The notes under the pieces are model-generated. The model had not been told where the DNA came from and ran no database searches. It saw only the letters and a program-made list of their open reading frames with translations. Below, one piece after another: positions 29,588 to 41,092 of a stretch of 64,000 nucleotides of DNA (position 1 is its first letter; every line of letters begins with the position of its first letter). Made by a program: the position numbers and the translations under genes. The DNA is taken from NCBI RefSeq assembly GCF_017894385.1, contig NZ_CP059560.1:2046001-2110000 (forward strand), read 5' to 3'. The stretch is from Aromatoleum petrolei. Its GTDB lineage: Bacteria; Pseudomonadota; Gammaproteobacteria; Burkholderiales; Rhodocyclaceae.

Positions 29588-30568
29588 TCAACCGAGCTTC
29601 TCGAGCCCGGCCGGCGGCCAGTTTTCCAGTTTCATGCCGAGCGTAAGCCCACGCGAGGCCAACACTTCCTTGATTTCGTTCAGCGATTTGCGGCCCAGGT
29701 TCGGGGTCTTCAGCAGCTCGGTTTCCGTACGCTGGATCAGATCGCCGATGTAGTAGATGTTCTCGGCCTTGAGGCAGTTCGCCGACCGCACGGTCAGCTC
29801 GAGGTCATCGACCGGACGCAGCAGCACCGGGTCGATCACCTGAGCGGCAGTCACTTCCGCCACCGGTGCCGTACCCTCGAGATCAGCGAATACCGACAGC
29901 TGATCCATCAGCACGCGCGCGGCGTAACGGATCGCCTCTTCGGGGTCGACAGCGCCGTTGGTCTCGATGTCGATAACCAGGCGATCGAGGTCGGTACGCT
30001 GCTCGACGCGAGCGCTTTCGACCAGATAGCTGACGCGGCGAACCGGGCTGAACGACGCGTCCAGCACGATGTGCCCGATGCTCTTGCTCTCGCCGGCAAC
30101 CGGACGAACGTTACCCGGCACGTAACCGCGCCCTTCCTCGACCTTAATGTGCATCTCGAGCTTGCCACCCGGTGCAAGATGCGCGATCACGTGATCGGGG
30201 TTGATGATCTCGACGTCGTGACTCGCTTCGATGTCGCGCGCGGTCACCACACCGTCGCCCGACTTCGAAAGACGCAGGGTCGCCTCGCCACGGTTGTGGA
30301 GCTTCAGCACCACACCCTTCAGGTTCAACAGCAGGTCGACGATGTCCTCGCGCACCCCGTCCAGGGTCGAGTACTCGTGCAGCACGCCCTCAATCGAGAC
30401 TTCCGTCGGCGCATAGCCCGGCAGCGAGGAAAGGAGGATGCGCCGCAGCGCATTCCCCAAGGTGTGACCGAAACCGCGCTCGAACGGCTCCATCGTCACG
30501 CGCGCCTGAACGGGCGACACGGACTGGACGTCGATGATGCGGGGTTTCAGCAGTGAATTGCTTTGCAT
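29588..30568 (-). CDS. rpoA: RNA polymerase alpha subunit
   Basis: This 326-residue protein has an N-terminal dimerisation/assembly domain ([25 protein letters not shown], about residues 22-46). After a linker comes the alpha-CTD with its helix-hairpin-helix-like core ([40 protein letters not shown]), which binds UP elements and activators. It sits between rpsD and rplQ as in the standard alpha operon, where RpsD usually represses translation. Confidence 0.98.
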   Translation of the reverse strand: MQSNSLLKPRIIDVQSVSPVQARVTMEPFERGFGHTLGNALRRILLSSLPGYAPTEVSIEGVLHEYSTLDGVREDIVDLLLNLKGVVLKLHNRGEATLRLSKSGDGVVTARDIEASHDVEIINPDHVIAHLAPGGKLEMHIKVEEGRGYVPGNVRPVAGESKSIGHIVLDASFSPVRRVSYLVESARVEQRTDLDRLVIDIETNGAVDPEEAIRYAARVLMDQLSVFADLEGTAPVAEVTAAQVIDPVLLRPVDDLELTVRSANCLKAENIYYIGDLIQRTETELLKTPNLGRKSLNEIKEVLASRGLTLGMKLENWPPAGLEKLG

Positions 30569-30607
30569 CAGCAGTTCCTCGGATCTTTGAGTCTTCAGGC
30601 GAGCCCG

Positions 30608-31237
30608 TTAGCGGGAGTACAGTTCGACGACGAGACCTTCGTTGATCGTCGGCGGCAGCTCCGAACGCTGCGGGTACGCCTTGAACACGCCCTTGCCGGC
30701 CTTCGCATCGACTTCCAGCCACTCGGGGAAACCACGCGCTGCGGCGGCCTCGAGGGCTGCCTTGACGCGGAGTTGGCCGCGCGCGCTCTCGGTCAGCTCG
30801 ACCGTCTCGCCCGGACGCACGACGTACGACGGGATATTGACGCGCTTGCCATTCACGAGAATGCTGTTGTGACGGACCAGCTGACGAGCTTCGGCGCGCG
30901 AGCCACCGAAACCCATGCGATAGACGACGGAGTCAAGACGACCTTCGAGCAGCTGCAGCAGGTTCTCGCCGGTCTGGCCGCGACGGCGGTCCGCCTCGGC
31001 GTAGACCTTGCGGAACTGCGCTTCCAGAACGCCGTACAGGCGACGGATCTTCTGCTTTTCACGCAGCTGAACGCCATAGCCGGACAGACGCTGTCCGGAA
31101 CGCTGGCCATGCTGGCCAGGAGCGTACGAGCGGCGCTCGATCGCACACTTGTCGGTGAAGCACTTCTCGGCCTTCAGGAACAGCTTCTCGCCTTCGCGAC
31201 GACACTGACGGCACTTGGGATCCAGATTACGAGCCAC
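30608..31237 (-). CDS. rpsD: 30S ribosomal protein S4
   Basis: This 209-residue protein begins [22 protein letters not shown]. It has N-terminal cysteines (CRQC) of the zinc-like type and an S4 RNA-binding domain ([41 protein letters not shown]). S4 nucleates 16S rRNA assembly and, in E. coli, represses the alpha operon by binding its leader. Order rpsM-rpsK-rpsD-rpoA-rplQ is conserved here. Confidence 0.98.
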   Translation of the reverse strand: MARNLDPKCRQCRREGEKLFLKAEKCFTDKCAIERRSYAPGQHGQRSGQRLSGYGVQLREKQKIRRLYGVLEAQFRKVYAEADRRRGQTGENLLQLLEGRLDSVVYRMGFGGSRAEARQLVRHNSILVNGKRVNIPSYVVRPGETVELTESARGQLRVKAALEAAAARGFPEWLEVDAKAGKGVFKAYPQRSELPPTINEGLVVELYSR

Positions 31238-31251
31238 GTTTCAACTCCTTG

Positions 31252-31641
31252 TCAGATACGACGCTTTTTCGGCGGACGGCAGCCGTTATGCGGAATCGGC
31301 GTGATGTCGGTAATGCTGGAGATCTTCATACCCAGCGCGTTCAGGGCGCGAACAGCGGATTCGCGGCCCGGACCGGGCCCCTTGATGCGCACTTCCAGGT
31401 TCTTGACGCCGCATTCCTGCGCGGCCTTGCCGGCGGCTTCGGCGGCGACCTGGGCGGCAAACGGCGTGCTCTTGCGCGAGCCCTTGAAGCCCGCGCCGCC
31501 CGACGTTGCCCACGACAGGGCGTTGCCCTGACGGTCGGTAATCGTAATGATGGTGTTGTTGAAGCTCGCGTGAACGTGCGCGATGCCCTCGGCAACGTTC
31601 TTTTTGACTTTCTTGCGAACTTTTGTAGCAGTTTTAGCCAT
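31252..31641 (-). CDS. rpsK: 30S ribosomal protein S11
   Basis: This 129-residue protein has the basic N-terminus [34 protein letters not shown] and C-terminal [10 protein letters not shown], both characteristic of S11 on the 30S platform near the mRNA exit. The short gaps to rpsM (12 bases) and rpsD (14 bases) indicate one transcript. Confidence 0.98.
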   Translation of the reverse strand: MAKTATKVRKKVKKNVAEGIAHVHASFNNTIITITDRQGNALSWATSGGAGFKGSRKSTPFAAQVAAEAAGKAAQECGVKNLEVRIKGPGPGRESAVRALNALGMKISSITDITPIPHNGCRPPKKRRI

Positions 31642-31653
31642 TATCAGTCCTTA

Positions 31654-32016
31654 TCACTTCTTGCCGGCGATCGCCTTGCGCGGTCCCTTGCGGGTGCGGG
31701 CGTTAGTCCGGGTCCTCTGACCGCGCAGCGGAAGGCCGCGACGATGACGGACACCACGATAGCAACCCAAGTCCATCAGGCGCTTGATATTCATCGTCAC
31801 TTCACGGCGAAGATCGCCCTCGACGACGAACTTGCCGACTTCGTCACGCAGACGCTCCATATCCGACTCGGTAAGATCCTTCACCTTGACGGAACGCGCA
31901 ACGTTGGCGGCATCACAGATTTTCTGAGCACGCGAACGGCCAATTCCATAGATGGCGGTCAGCGCAATCTCGGCATGCTTGTGATTGGGAATGTTTACCC
32001 CAGCAATACGGGCCAT
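31654..32016 (-). CDS. rpsM: 30S ribosomal protein S13
   Basis: This 120-residue protein has the helix-hairpin-helix [22 protein letters not shown] and the basic tail [23 protein letters not shown] that reaches the P-site tRNA. S13 forms intersubunit bridges from the 30S head. It is the first gene of the alpha operon. The 53-base gap upstream contains AACATT/AATGTT inverted arms near 32037-32050. Confidence 0.98.
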   Translation of the reverse strand: MARIAGVNIPNHKHAEIALTAIYGIGRSRAQKICDAANVARSVKVKDLTESDMERLRDEVGKFVVEGDLRREVTMNIKRLMDLGCYRGVRHRRGLPLRGQRTRTNARTRKGPRKAIAGKK

Positions 32017-32069
32017 TCGATTACCCCAAAAAGCTAAACATTAAATGTTAATCCCAGGTTGTCTGAAGA

Positions 32070-32183
32070 TCAACCCTGGCGCTGCTTGTGACGCGGATCT
32101 GCGCAAATGACGCGAACCACACCCTTGCGGCGGACGATCTTGCAGTTGCGGCAGAGCCGCTTAACCGAAGCCTGAACTCTCAT
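32070..32183 (-). CDS. rpmJ: 50S ribosomal protein L36
   Basis: This short gene encodes 37 residues beginning [21 protein letters not shown]. It has the zinc-ribbon set C11-x2-C14, C27 and H32/33 (the C+ form, so zinc-dependent). It ends HKQRQG. It lies between infA and rpsM, its usual place, with AGGAG upstream of the ATG at 32183. Confidence 0.96.
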   Translation of the reverse strand: MRVQASVKRLCRNCKIVRRKGVVRVICADPRHKQRQG

Positions 32184-32204
32184 TTCCTTGCTCCTGTTTC
32201 TTGA

Positions 32205-32423
32205 TTACTTGGTCCGGAACACGATCCGGGCCTTGGTCAGGTCATAGGGCGTCAGCTGCACGGTGACCTTGTCACCAGGAAGAATGCGGATGTAATGCAT
32301 GCGCATCTTCCCGGAGATGTACCCGAGGACCATGTGTCCGTTTTCGAGCCGGACGCGGAACGTTGCATTGGGGAGGTTCTCGGTAACCTCGCCCTGCATC
32401 TCGATGACGTCTTCCTTCGCCAT
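32205..32423 (-). CDS. infA: translation initiation factor IF-1
   Basis: This 72-residue OB-fold protein begins [30 protein letters not shown] and is the length of E. coli IF-1. It binds the A site of the 30S subunit during initiation. It sits between secY and rpmJ, which is common in betaproteobacteria, and follows secY by only 3 bases. Confidence 0.97.
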   Translation of the reverse strand: MAKEDVIEMQGEVTENLPNATFRVRLENGHMVLGYISGKMRMHYIRILPGDKVTVQLTPYDLTKARIVFRTK

Positions 32424-32426
32424 AAC

Positions 32427-33752
32427 TTACCGGATCGGAAGGCCCGCCCCCTTGAAGTTCGCCTTTTTCAGCAGACTCTCGTACTGGTGCGACATCACGT
32501 ACGCCTGAACCTGCGCCATGAAGTCCATCGTCACGACGACGATGATCAGCAGCGAAGTACCACCGAAGTAGAACGGCACATTCCACTTGAGGATCAGGAA
32601 CTCCGGCAGCAGACAGACGAGGGTGATGTACACCGCCCCCACCAGCGTCAGGCGCGTCAGGATCTTGTCGATGTAACGCGCGGTCTGATCACCCGGCCGG
32701 ATACCCGGCACGAACGCTCCGCTCTTCTTCAGGTTGTCCGCGGTTTCGCGTGCATTGAACACGAGCGCGGTATAGAAGAAGCAGAAGAAGACGATCGCCA
32801 CCGCGTACAACATCACGTAGACCGGCTGCCCCGGCGCCAGCTTGGCCGACAGGTCGCGCAGCCACACCATGCTCTCCGACGAGCCGAACCACTGGCCCAG
32901 CGTAGCCGGGAAGAGGATGATGCTCGACGCAAAGATCGGCGGGATCACGCCTGCCATGTTGAGCTTCAGCGGCAGATGCGAGCTCTGCCCGCCGTAGATC
33001 TTGTTGCCGACCTGGCGCTTGGCGTAATTGACCAGAATCTTCCGCTGACCCCGCTCGACGAACACCACGAACGCAGTCACCAGCACCACCAGGACGCAGA
33101 TCAGCAGCGCAGTGAAGGGATGCATGGCACCTGTACGCACCAGCTCGAACAAACCGGCGATCGAACTCGGCAGCCCAGCGGCGATACCCGCGAAGATGAT
33201 AAGCGAGATACCGTTGCCAAGCCCGCGCTCCGTGATCTGCTCACCGAGCCACATCAGGAACATCGTACCCGTCACGAGCGTCGCCACCGTCACGAACCGG
33301 AAGGTGAAGCCCGGATCCAGCACCAGCCCGGCCTGCCCTTCGAGAGCGATTGCGATCCCGAGCGACTGCGCCAGAGCAAGAACCAGGGTGCCGGCTCGCG
33401 TGTACTGCGTGATCTTGCGCCGACCCGCCTCGCCTTCCTTCTTCAGGGCTTCAAGCGAGGGCACCGCGACGGTCATCAACTGCATGATGATCGATGCCGA
33501 GATGTACGGCATGATCCCCAGCGCGAAGATGGTGAAACGCGACAGCGCACCGCCCGAGAAAAGGTTGAAGACGCCGAGAATCCCCCCCGACTGCGACTGG
33601 AACAACTCAGCCAGCCGACTCGGGTCGATTCCGGGCACCGGGATGTGTGCGCCGATCCGATAGACGATCAGCGCACCGACCAGGAACAACAGTCGGCGCT
33701 TCAGATCGCCGAAACGACCGGGCGTTCCCAAGGTGGCAGCGGGATTGGCCAC
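32427..33752 (-). CDS. secY: protein translocase channel subunit SecY
   Basis: This 441-residue polytopic protein has ten helices and the SecY signatures [17 protein letters not shown] (about residues 79-95) and [36 protein letters not shown], including the cytosolic loop that engages SecA or the ribosome. It forms the SecYEG channel in the inner membrane; the secE gene of this window is part of the tuf-nusG operon. It is the penultimate gene of the spc operon. Confidence 0.98.
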   Translation of the reverse strand: MANPAATLGTPGRFGDLKRRLLFLVGALIVYRIGAHIPVPGIDPSRLAELFQSQSGGILGVFNLFSGGALSRFTIFALGIMPYISASIIMQLMTVAVPSLEALKKEGEAGRRKITQYTRAGTLVLALAQSLGIAIALEGQAGLVLDPGFTFRFVTVATLVTGTMFLMWLGEQITERGLGNGISLIIFAGIAAGLPSSIAGLFELVRTGAMHPFTALLICVLVVLVTAFVVFVERGQRKILVNYAKRQVGNKIYGGQSSHLPLKLNMAGVIPPIFASSIILFPATLGQWFGSSESMVWLRDLSAKLAPGQPVYVMLYAVAIVFFCFFYTALVFNARETADNLKKSGAFVPGIRPGDQTARYIDKILTRLTLVGAVYITLVCLLPEFLILKWNVPFYFGGTSLLIIVVVTMDFMAQVQAYVMSHQYESLLKKANFKGAGLPIR

Positions 33753-33766
33753 AGCTGGTTACCTTC

Positions 33767-34204
33767 TTACTCGGTAACGACCGAACCGCCGGCCGCTTGG
33801 ATTGCCGCGAGGGCGCCCTTCGTGGCACCGACGCCGCGCAGCGTCACCTTGCGACCAATGCTGCCCGACAGGACAACCTTTGCGGACAGCGCATCGGCAG
33901 CCACGACGCCAGCCTGTTTCAGCACGAGCAGGTCGATATCTTCGACGGGCAGCTTGTCCAACTCGGACAGGCGCACCTCGGCGTTGCGCGACCCCGTCAG
34001 CGAGACGAAGCCACGCTTCGGCAGACGGCGCTGAAGCGGCATCTGACCACCCTCGAAACCGACCTTGTGGAAGCCGCCGGCACGGGATTTCTGGCCCTTG
34101 TGACCGCGACCGCAGGTCTTGCCGAGGCCGCTGCCGATGCCGCGTCCGACGCGCTTGCCTGCGAACTTCGAACCAGTCGCGGGTTTAATCGTATTCAGAC
34201 GCAT
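33767..34204 (-). CDS. rplO: 50S ribosomal protein L15
   Basis: From the ATG at 34204 (GAGGTTGAG upstream) this encodes 145 residues starting [41 protein letters not shown], the Gly/Arg-rich L15 N-terminal extension that threads into 23S rRNA. Four residues of upstream open frame are not used. It starts 1 base after the rpmD stop. Confidence 0.97.
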   Translation of the reverse strand: MRLNTIKPATGSKFAGKRVGRGIGSGLGKTCGRGHKGQKSRAGGFHKVGFEGGQMPLQRRLPKRGFVSLTGSRNAEVRLSELDKLPVEDIDLLVLKQAGVVAADALSAKVVLSGSIGRKVTLRGVGATKGALAAIQAAGGSVVTE

Positions 34205-34205
34205 C

Positions 34206-34388
34206 TCAACCCTCACACTTCACCAGGTACGACACCTTGTTCACCATGCCGCGCACTTCAGGCGTGTCCTGAAGTTCGACGGTATGGTTCAGGCGACGCA
34301 AACCGAGTCCGCGCACCGTCGCACGGTGCGACTGCTTGGTACCGATCACGCTCTTGACCAGCGTAACCTTGATCGTTTTCTCGGCCAT
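34206..34388 (-). CDS. rpmD: 50S ribosomal protein L30
   Basis: This 60-residue protein ([49 protein letters not shown]) shows the complete short bacterial L30 fold. It lies between rpsE (3-base gap) and rplO, its invariant place in the spc operon. Confidence 0.97.
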   Translation of the reverse strand: MAEKTIKVTLVKSVIGTKQSHRATVRGLGLRRLNHTVELQDTPEVRGMVNKVSYLVKCEG

Positions 34389-34391
34389 GGC

Positions 34392-34916
34392 TTACCCCAG
34401 AATTTCTTCGACGCTCTTGCCACGCTTGGCGGCGATCTCAGCCGGCGTATTGATCGCCAGGAGACCGTTCAGCGTTGCACGGACGACGTTGTACGGATTC
34501 GACGAACCGATGCACTTGCAGGTCACGTCCGTCACACCCATGACTTCGAACACCGCGCGCATCGGTCCACCGGCGATAATGCCGGTACCGCTCGGCGCAG
34601 GCTGCATGAGGACCGACGAAGCGCCGTGCTTGCCGATCACCGAATGCTGCAGCGTGCCGTTCTTGAGCGAGACCTTGACCATCTTGCGGCGAGCCTCGTC
34701 CATGGCCTTCTGCACGGCCACGGGCACTTCACGCGACTTGCCCTTGCCCATGCCGATACCGCCATCGCCGTCGCCAACCACCGTCAGCGCCGCGAAACCG
34801 AGGATACGACCGCCCTTCACGACCTTGGTCACGCGGTTGATGGCGACCATCTTCTCGCGCAGGCCGTCGTCACGCTCCTCGGAAGCCTGCGGACGCTTGC
34901 TTTGTTGCTTAGCCAT
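34392..34916 (-). CDS. rpsE: 30S ribosomal protein S5
   Basis: This 174-residue protein has the double-stranded RNA-binding S5 N-domain ([47 protein letters not shown]) and the C-domain with [23 protein letters not shown]5 contributes to decoding accuracy and mRNA helicase activity. The loop where spectinomycin-resistance changes occur appears wild-type (VVKGGR). Confidence 0.98.
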   Translation of the reverse strand: MAKQQSKRPQASEERDDGLREKMVAINRVTKVVKGGRILGFAALTVVGDGDGGIGMGKGKSREVPVAVQKAMDEARRKMVKVSLKNGTLQHSVIGKHGASSVLMQPAPSGTGIIAGGPMRAVFEVMGVTDVTCKCIGSSNPYNVVRATLNGLLAINTPAEIAAKRGKSVEEILG

Positions 34917-34928
34917 ACGATTCCTCGC

Positions 34929-35282
34929 TTAGAACTTGAGACCGCCTTCGCGGGCGGCCTCGGCCAGCGCCTGGACGCGACCGTGATACTGGAAGCCGGC
35001 GCGATCGAACGCGACGGACTCGATACCCGCGGCCTTCGCACGCTCGGCGATCAGCTTGCCGACGATCACGGCAGCAGCCTTGTTACCGCCATGCGACAGT
35101 TGCGAACGCACGTCCGCCTCGACCGTGGAGGCAGCAGCGAGCACGCGCGCGCCGGAACCGTCGATGATCTGGGCGTAGATGTGGGAATTGGAACGGAACA
35201 CAGTCAGACGAACCGCCTTCAGTTCCGCGATTTTGGCTCGGGTTTTACGAGCGCGACGCAGACGAACCACTTTCTTGTTCAT
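34929..35282 (-). CDS. rplR: 50S ribosomal protein L18
   Basis: This 117-residue protein begins with the basic [20 protein letters not shown] and ends with the conserved [27 protein letters not shown]18 binds 5S rRNA with L5 in the central protuberance. It lies in the order rplF-rplR-rpsE. Confidence 0.98.
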   Translation of the reverse strand: MNKKVVRLRRARKTRAKIAELKAVRLTVFRSNSHIYAQIIDGSGARVLAAASTVEADVRSQLSHGGNKAAAVIVGKLIAERAKAAGIESVAFDRAGFQYHGRVQALAEAAREGGLKF

Positions 35283-35294
35283 ATCGAACCGCCC

Positions 35295-35828
35295 TTACTT
35301 CTTCTTGGTTTCCTTGAGCACGACCACCTCGTCCGCGTAGCGGACGCCCTTGCCCTTGTAAGGCTCGGGAGCGCGGTATGCACGCACTTCGGCAGCGACC
35401 TGACCGACCTGCTGCTTGTCGATGCCCTTGATGACGATTTCCGTCTGTGTCGGCGTCTCGACCTTCACACCCGCCGGCATCTGATGCACGACCGGATGGG
35501 AGAAACCGAGCGTCAGATTGAGCTTGTCGCCTTGCGCCTGCGCACGGTAACCGACGCCGACGAGGTTAAGCTTGCGCTCGAAACCCTTCGTCACACCGGT
35601 GACCATGTTATTGACGAGCGCGCGCACGGTACCCGACATCGCGCGACCGTTCGCGGCGCCACCAACGGCGGCAAACACCAGCGCATCACCTTCACGCTGG
35701 ACCGACACGGAATTGCCGATGTACTGCTTGACGGTACCGAGCGGCCCCTTGACGGAAACCTCACCGGCCGCAACGGTCACGTCCACGCCCTGGGGGATCG
35801 TCACCGGATTCTTAGCTACACGAGACAT
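35295..35828 (-). CDS. rplF: 50S ribosomal protein L6
   Basis: This 177-residue protein has two tandem L6 domains. It opens [18 protein letters not shown] and closes with the signature [16 protein letters not shown] (about residues 152-167). L6 binds 23S rRNA near the factor-binding centre. It follows rpsH by 9 bases. Confidence 0.98.
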   Translation of the reverse strand: MSRVAKNPVTIPQGVDVTVAAGEVSVKGPLGTVKQYIGNSVSVQREGDALVFAAVGGAANGRAMSGTVRALVNNMVTGVTKGFERKLNLVGVGYRAQAQGDKLNLTLGFSHPVVHQMPAGVKVETPTQTEIVIKGIDKQQVGQVAAEVRAYRAPEPYKGKGVRYADEVVVLKETKKK

Positions 35829-35837
35829 GAGACCCCC

Positions 35838-36233
35838 TTAAGCGACGTAACAGATGACTTCGCCGCCCACGCGCCCGGCACGTGCCGCACGGTCGGTCAT
35901 GACGCCACGCGGCGTCGACACGATTGCAACACCGAGACCGTTCAAAACGCGCGGCAGATCGTCGCTACCCTTGTAAACACGCAGACCGGGGCGGCTGACA
36001 CGCTCGATGCGCTCGATGACGGGACGCCCGGCGTAGTACTTCAGCACGACATCCAGCTGAGCCTTGCCTTCGGCATCGCGAACCGCATAGCCGTCGATGT
36101 AACCTTCATCCTGCAGAACCTTGGCGATCGCCACCTTCAGCTTGGAGCTGGGCATCGACACGCTCTGCTTCTGAGCCTGCTGACCATTGCGGATGCGGGT
36201 CAGCATATCGGCGATCGGATCGGACATACTCAT
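35838..36233 (-). CDS. rpsH: 30S ribosomal protein S8
   Basis: This 131-residue protein ([43 protein letters not shown]) ends with the S8 signature [27 protein letters not shown]8 binds the central domain of 16S rRNA and in E. coli autoregulates the spc operon. GGAG lies 8 bases before the ATG at 36233; an in-frame ATG two codons later is the alternative. Confidence 0.97.
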   Translation of the reverse strand: MSMSDPIADMLTRIRNGQQAQKQSVSMPSSKLKVAIAKVLQDEGYIDGYAVRDAEGKAQLDVVLKYYAGRPVIERIERVSRPGLRVYKGSDDLPRVLNGLGVAIVSTPRGVMTDRAARAGRVGGEVICYVA

Positions 36234-36245
36234 TCGATAATCTCC

Positions 36246-36551
36246 TTACCAGCTCGCCTTGGTCATGCCGGGAACTTCGCCACGGAACGCCAGGTCACGC
36301 AGCTTGTTGCGGCACAGCCCAAACTTGCGGAACACGCCGCGCGGACGACCCGTCAGCGCACAACGGTTGCGCTCGCGAACGGGGCTTGCGTTGCGCGGAA
36401 GCTGCTGCAGCTTCAGACGAGCAGCCATGCGCTCTTCTTCAGGCAACTTGAAATCGTTGATCTGAGCGATCAGCGCGGCACGCTTGGCGGCGAATTTCTC
36501 GACCGTCTTGCGGCGCTTCTCTTCTCTATTGATCAGAGCCAGTTTTGCCAT
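36246..36551 (-). CDS. rpsN: 30S ribosomal protein S14 (zinc-independent type)
   Basis: This 101-residue protein ([63 protein letters not shown]) ends [17 protein letters not shown]. The length and lack of paired CxxC motifs identify the C-minus, zinc-independent form, in contrast to the zinc-type L36 in the same block. It binds the 30S head. Confidence 0.97.
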   Translation of the reverse strand: MAKLALINREEKRRKTVEKFAAKRAALIAQINDFKLPEEERMAARLKLQQLPRNASPVRERNRCALTGRPRGVFRKFGLCRNKLRDLAFRGEVPGMTKASW

Positions 36552-36558
36552 AACACCC

Positions 36559-37098
36559 TCAATTCTTGAACGGGAACTTGAACGCAGCGAGCAGAGCCCG
36601 AGCTTCCTGATCGGTCTTGGCCGTCGTCGTGATGCTGATGTTCATCCCCCGCAGAGCATCGATCTTGTCGTACTCGATTTCGGGGAAAATGATCTGCTCT
36701 TTGACGCCCAGGTTGTAGTTGCCGCGACCGTCGAAACCCTTGCCGGCGATCCCGCGGAAATCGCGGATACGCGGCATGGCGATCGTCACGAGACGATCCA
36801 GGAATTCGAACATCTTCTCGCCGCGCAAGGTCACCATGCAGCCGATCGGATAACCGTCACGGATCTTGAAACCCGCGATCGACTTGCGAGCCTTGGTCAC
36901 CACCGGCTTCTGACCGGCGATCTTCTGCATGTCACCAACGGCATGCTCGAGAATTTTTTTGTCGCCCACCGCCTCGCCGACACCCATATTCAGGGTGATC
37001 TTCGTAATGCGAGGCACTTCCATCGCGGACTTGTACCCGAACTGCTTCAGCAGGTCGGGAGCAATCGTTTCCTTGTAGTACTGCTGCAAGCGCGCCAT
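36559..37098 (-). CDS. rplE: 50S ribosomal protein L5
   Basis: From the ATG at 37098 (AAGGAG 5 bases upstream) this encodes 179 residues beginning [24 protein letters not shown]. Conserved blocks [15 protein letters not shown] and [16 protein letters not shown] are present. L5 contacts 5S rRNA and P-site tRNA in the central protuberance. Two GTG codons in frame upstream are less likely starts. Confidence 0.97.
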   Translation of the reverse strand: MARLQQYYKETIAPDLLKQFGYKSAMEVPRITKITLNMGVGEAVGDKKILEHAVGDMQKIAGQKPVVTKARKSIAGFKIRDGYPIGCMVTLRGEKMFEFLDRLVTIAMPRIRDFRGIAGKGFDGRGNYNLGVKEQIIFPEIEYDKIDALRGMNISITTTAKTDQEARALLAAFKFPFKN

Positions 37099-37107
37099 CA
37101 CCACTCC

Positions 37108-37425
37108 TTACGCGTTCACCAGTTCGCCATTCGACTTGAAGAAGCGCACCTTGCGACCATCCTCAAGCACACGAATACCCACGCGATCACCCTTCTGGGT
37201 CGCAGGATTGAACAGCGCAACGTTCGAAACGTGCAGCGGCATCTCCTTTTCGACGATGCCACCCACTTCACCCTTGAGCGGATTCGGACGCACGTGCTTC
37301 TTCGCGCGATTCACACCTTCAACCACCAGATGTTCGTCGCCGACCCGACGCAGCACGACACCGCGACGACCGCGATCCTTGCCCGTCAGGACAACAACCT
37401 CATCACCTTTGCGGATCTTGTTCAT
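37108..37425 (-). CDS. rplX: 50S ribosomal protein L24
   Basis: This 105-residue protein starts with the KOW motif [27 protein letters not shown] and continues [36 protein letters not shown]24 is an early assembly initiator near the exit tunnel. It lies between rplN and rplE. Confidence 0.98.
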   Translation of the reverse strand: MNKIRKGDEVVVLTGKDRGRRGVVLRRVGDEHLVVEGVNRAKKHVRPNPLKGEVGGIVEKEMPLHVSNVALFNPATQKGDRVGIRVLEDGRKVRFFKSNGELVNA

Positions 37426-37437
37426 CTCGACAACTCC

Positions 37438-37806
37438 TTAGAGCACTTCAGGCGCCAGCGAGACGATCTTCATGAACCGCTCGGTACGCAGCTCGCGCGT
37501 CACCGGCCCGAAGATACGCGTGCCGATCGGCTCGAGCTTGTTATTCAGCAGGACGGCCGCATTGCCATCGAACTTCACCAGGGAGCCGTCAGGACGACGC
37601 ACACCCTTCGCGGTACGCACCACAACGGCACTGTAGATGTCACCCTTCTTGACGCGACCCCTCGGCGCAGCATCCTTGACGGTTACCTTGATGATGTCGC
37701 CGATGCCGGCATAGCGACGCTTGGAACCACCAAGAACCTTGATGCACATCACCGAACGCGCGCCGGTATTGTCGGCGACGTCCAGAATGGACTGCATTTG
37801 AATCAT
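37438..37806 (-). CDS. rplN: 50S ribosomal protein L14
   Basis: This 122-residue protein begins [37 protein letters not shown], the full standard length; 27 upstream codons of open frame are part of the leader. L14 forms intersubunit bridges and meets L19. It is the first gene of the spc operon, with a consensus promoter and hairpin in the 148-base gap upstream. Confidence 0.97.
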   Translation of the reverse strand: MIQMQSILDVADNTGARSVMCIKVLGGSKRRYAGIGDIIKVTVKDAAPRGRVKKGDIYSAVVVRTAKGVRRPDGSLVKFDGNAAVLLNNKLEPIGTRIFGPVTRELRTERFMKIVSLAPEVL

Positions 37807-37896
37807 GAATTTATCTCCAACTTGCCCCGCTACAGCGGTCAGTCTTGGAACCCGTACGGGTAGGGAGCCCCGAAGAGCGAAAAGCAAAGAAAGAAA

Positions 37897-37925
37897 ATTA
37901 TAACAGCTTGGCAGTTGCCTGCCAA
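37897..37925 (-). promoter_or_regulatory. sigma-70 promoter of the spc operon
   Basis: TTGGCA (37925-37920) and TATAAT (37902-37897) are separated by exactly 17 bases on the minus strand, about 90 bases upstream of rplN. This is the position of the spc promoter in E. coli. The -35 box and spacer coincide with a perfect 12-bp hairpin. Confidence 0.8.
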
Positions 37926-37930
37926 GCTGT
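37903..37930 (-). terminator. hairpin at the S10/spc boundary, possible terminator or attenuator
   Basis: ACAGCTTGGCAG pairs perfectly with its complement (12 bp, four-base loop). On the minus strand it is followed by TATAATTTTCTTTCTTT, a T-rich though interrupted tract. It lies 24 bases after the rpsQ stop, so it may reduce S10-operon readthrough into spc. Confidence 0.6.
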
Positions 37931-37954
37931 CCACAGCAGTAGCCCGTACTCTGC

Positions 37955-38224
37955 TTAGATTACGCGCGCTTTTTCGAGCACTTTCGCAACACGCCAGGAC
38001 TTGGTCTTCGAAATCGGACGGCATTCCTCGATTTCAACCAGGTCGCCGGCGGCGGCAAGGCCGCCCTCAACGTGCGCATGGTACTTGGCCGAACGCGTAA
38101 TCACCTTCCCATACAGCTCGTGCTTGACGCGACGCTCGACCAACACGGTGACCGTGTTCTGCATCTTGTCGCTGACGACACGGCCGACGAGGGCGCGACG
38201 CACCTTTTCGATTTGTTCGCTCAT
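37955..38224 (-). CDS. rpsQ: 30S ribosomal protein S17
   Basis: This 89-residue OB-fold protein contains [45 protein letters not shown], followed by [19 protein letters not shown], the S17 signature. It is the last gene of the S10 operon and its start overlaps the rpmC stop by 4 bases. Confidence 0.98.
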   Translation of the reverse strand: MSEQIEKVRRALVGRVVSDKMQNTVTVLVERRVKHELYGKVITRSAKYHAHVEGGLAAAGDLVEIEECRPISKTKSWRVAKVLEKARVI

Positions 38225-38415
38225 TTCTGCCCTGCCTTTTCACGCAGAACGGTGCGCACACGCGCGATGTCGCGGCGCACCTTCCCGAGTTGGCTCGTGT
38301 TGCCGAGTTGCTGAGTTGCAAGCTGCATGCGCAGCGAGAACTGCGCCTTCAGCAGCTCAAGCACTTCCTGATTCAGTTCACCGACGCTCTTTGCGCGGAG
38401 TTCGCTCGCTTTCAT
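38221..38415 (-). CDS. rpmC: 50S ribosomal protein L29
   Basis: From the ATG at 38415 this encodes 64 residues ([57 protein letters not shown]). L29 is a two-helix protein near the exit tunnel where trigger factor and SRP dock. It is preceded by GGGG of the rplP end; a GTG two codons upstream is the alternative. Confidence 0.96.
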   Translation of the reverse strand: MKASELRAKSVGELNQEVLELLKAQFSLRMQLATQQLGNTSQLGKVRRDIARVRTVLREKAGQK

Positions 38416-38417
38416 GA

Positions 38418-38830
38418 TCACCCCAGTTGACGGTGAACAAACACGGTCTCGAGCGGCAGCTTCGCAGCTGCAAGGCGGAACGCTTCGCGCGCCAACGCCT
38501 CATCGACACCATCCATCTCGTACAGCACCTTGCCGGGCTGAATCTCGGCGACCCAGTATTCCGGGTTGCCCTTGCCGTTACCCATGCGGACTTCGGCAGG
38601 TTTCTTCGAGATCGGCTTGTCCGGGAAGATCCGGATCCAGATGCGACCGCCCCGCTTGATGTGGCGCGTCATCGCACGTCGTGCCGATTCGATCTGTCGG
38701 GCAGTCAGCCGACCGCGGCCGATTGCCTTGAGACCGAATTCGCCGAAGCTGACCTTCGCACCGCGCGTCGCCACGCCAGTGTTGCGGCCCTTCTGCTCCT
38801 TACGGTATTTCCTTCTCGTCGGCTGAAGCA

Positions 38831-38831
<1 letters not shown>
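38418..38831 (-). CDS. rplP: 50S ribosomal protein L16
   Basis: This 137-residue protein begins [36 protein letters not shown] and contains the conserved [34 protein letters not shown]16 lies at the A-site side of the peptidyl-transferase region. The preceding in-frame ATG (38834) overlaps the rpsC stop and is a possible start. Confidence 0.97.
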
Positions 38832-39625
<794 letters not shown>

Positions 39626-39634
39626 ATTTACCCC

Positions 39635-39964
39635 TTACTCCCCGACGGTCACGTAGACATGGCACGTCGGTTTCAGGATGCGATTGCCACGCCCCTTTGC
39701 CCGCGCCGTAAACCGCTTCAGCGACGTACCTTCCTCGACGTAGATCGTCTTCACCTTGAGGGTGTCGATGTCTGCGCCATCGTTGTGTTCGGCGTTCGCG
39801 ATCGCCGACTCGACGACCTTGCGGATGATCTGCGCGCCCTTCTTCGGCGAGAAGGCGAGAATGTTCAGGGCCTGATCAACCGGCTTGCCCCGCACTTGGT
39901 CCGCAACCAGCCGGCCCTTCTGAGCCGACAGGCGCACACCGCGGAGGATTGCTTTGGTTTCCAT
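39635..39964 (-). CDS. rplV: 50S ribosomal protein L22
   Basis: This 109-residue protein ([37 protein letters not shown]) has the beta-hairpin loop region [31 protein letters not shown] that lines the exit tunnel, where macrolide-resistance changes occur; it looks wild-type. It lies between rpsS and rpsC. Confidence 0.98.
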   Translation of the reverse strand: METKAILRGVRLSAQKGRLVADQVRGKPVDQALNILAFSPKKGAQIIRKVVESAIANAEHNDGADIDTLKVKTIYVEEGTSLKRFTARAKGRGNRILKPTCHVYVTVGE

Positions 39965-39973
39965 GGTGACTCC

Positions 39974-40249
39974 TTACCTCTTCGCCTTCTTGCTCGCGGC
40001 ATGACCCTTGAACGTACGGGTCAGCGCGAACTCGCCCAGCTTGTGGCCAACCATGTTCTCGGAGACAAACACCGGAACGTGCTGGCGGCCGTTATGCACC
40101 GCGATCGTGAGACCGACGAAATCCGGCAGCACCGTCGAACGGCGCGACCACGTCTTGATCGGACGCTTATCGTTGCTCGCCCGAACGGCGTCGACCTTCT
40201 TGAGGAGGTGCGCGTCGACAAACGGGCCTTTTTTGATTGAACGTGCCAT
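39974..40249 (-). CDS. rpsS: 30S ribosomal protein S19
   Basis: This 91-residue protein ([59 protein letters not shown]) ends [27 protein letters not shown]19 pairs with S13 in the 30S head. It lies between rplB and rplV. Confidence 0.98.
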   Translation of the reverse strand: MARSIKKGPFVDAHLLKKVDAVRASNDKRPIKTWSRRSTVLPDFVGLTIAVHNGRQHVPVFVSENMVGHKLGEFALTRTFKGHAASKKAKR

Positions 40250-40259
40250 CTGTTACCCC

Positions 40260-41087
40260 TTAACGCTTGTGACGACGCTGCACGATCATGGTATCGGTGC
40301 GCTTGTTGCTGCGCGTGCGATAACCCTTCGCAGGCTGACCCCACGGGCTGCGCGGAACGCCGCCCTCGCCGGTGCGGCCTTCGCCGCCACCATGCGGGTG
40401 ATCAACCGGGTTCATCGCCACACCGCGAACGGTCGGGCGAATACCACGCCAGCGGTTTGCACCGGCCTTGCCGATCTTGCGCAGACCATGCTCTTCGTTG
40501 CCCACGACACCAATCGCGGCACGGCACTCGACATGCACGCGGCGCACTTCGCCGGAGCGCAGACGAATCTGGGCATAGGCGCCTTCACGCGCCAGGAGCT
40601 GCACCGAAGTACCGGCAGCGCGCGCGATCTGCGCACCCTTGCCAGGCATCATCTCGACGCAGTGAATCGTCGAACCGACGGGAATATTGCGGATCGGCAG
40701 GACATTGCCCGGCTTGATCGGAGCTTCCGCGCCGCTCATCACCTGAGCACCGACATCCAGCCCCTTCGGAGCGATGATGTACGCACGCTCGCCGTCGGCA
40801 TAACAGATCAGAGCGATGTTCGCCGAACGGTTCGGATCGTATTCGATGCGCTCGACGCGCGCCGCGATACCATCCTTGTTGCGCCGAAAATCGACCAGGC
40901 GGTAGTGCTGCTTATGACCGCCACCCTTGTGCCGAACGGTGATGTGGCCGTTGTTGTTACGGCCGGCGTTCTTCGACTGCTTCTCGACCAGCGAGGCGAG
41001 CGGACGACCCTTGAAAAGGTCGGCATTCACCACCTTGACCATCGCGCGACGGCCGGCAGACGTAGGCTTGAGTTTTACCAGTGCCAT
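40260..41087 (-). CDS. rplB: 50S ribosomal protein L2
   Basis: This 275-residue protein begins [21 protein letters not shown], the standard length; 17 upstream in-frame codons overlap rplW and are not used. It contains [22 protein letters not shown] and the C-terminal [30 protein letters not shown] block with the conserved histidine near the peptidyl-transferase centre. Confidence 0.98.
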   Translation of the reverse strand: MALVKLKPTSAGRRAMVKVVNADLFKGRPLASLVEKQSKNAGRNNNGHITVRHKGGGHKQHYRLVDFRRNKDGIAARVERIEYDPNRSANIALICYADGERAYIIAPKGLDVGAQVMSGAEAPIKPGNVLPIRNIPVGSTIHCVEMMPGKGAQIARAAGTSVQLLAREGAYAQIRLRSGEVRRVHVECRAAIGVVGNEEHGLRKIGKAGANRWRGIRPTVRGVAMNPVDHPHGGGEGRTGEGGVPRSPWGQPAKGYRTRSNKRTDTMIVQRRHKR

Positions 41088-41092
41088 GACTA

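Noticed and set aside
34119..36569. An 816-codon plus-strand open frame
   Set aside because: It is antisense to seven ribosomal protein genes, so it cannot be a real conserved gene.
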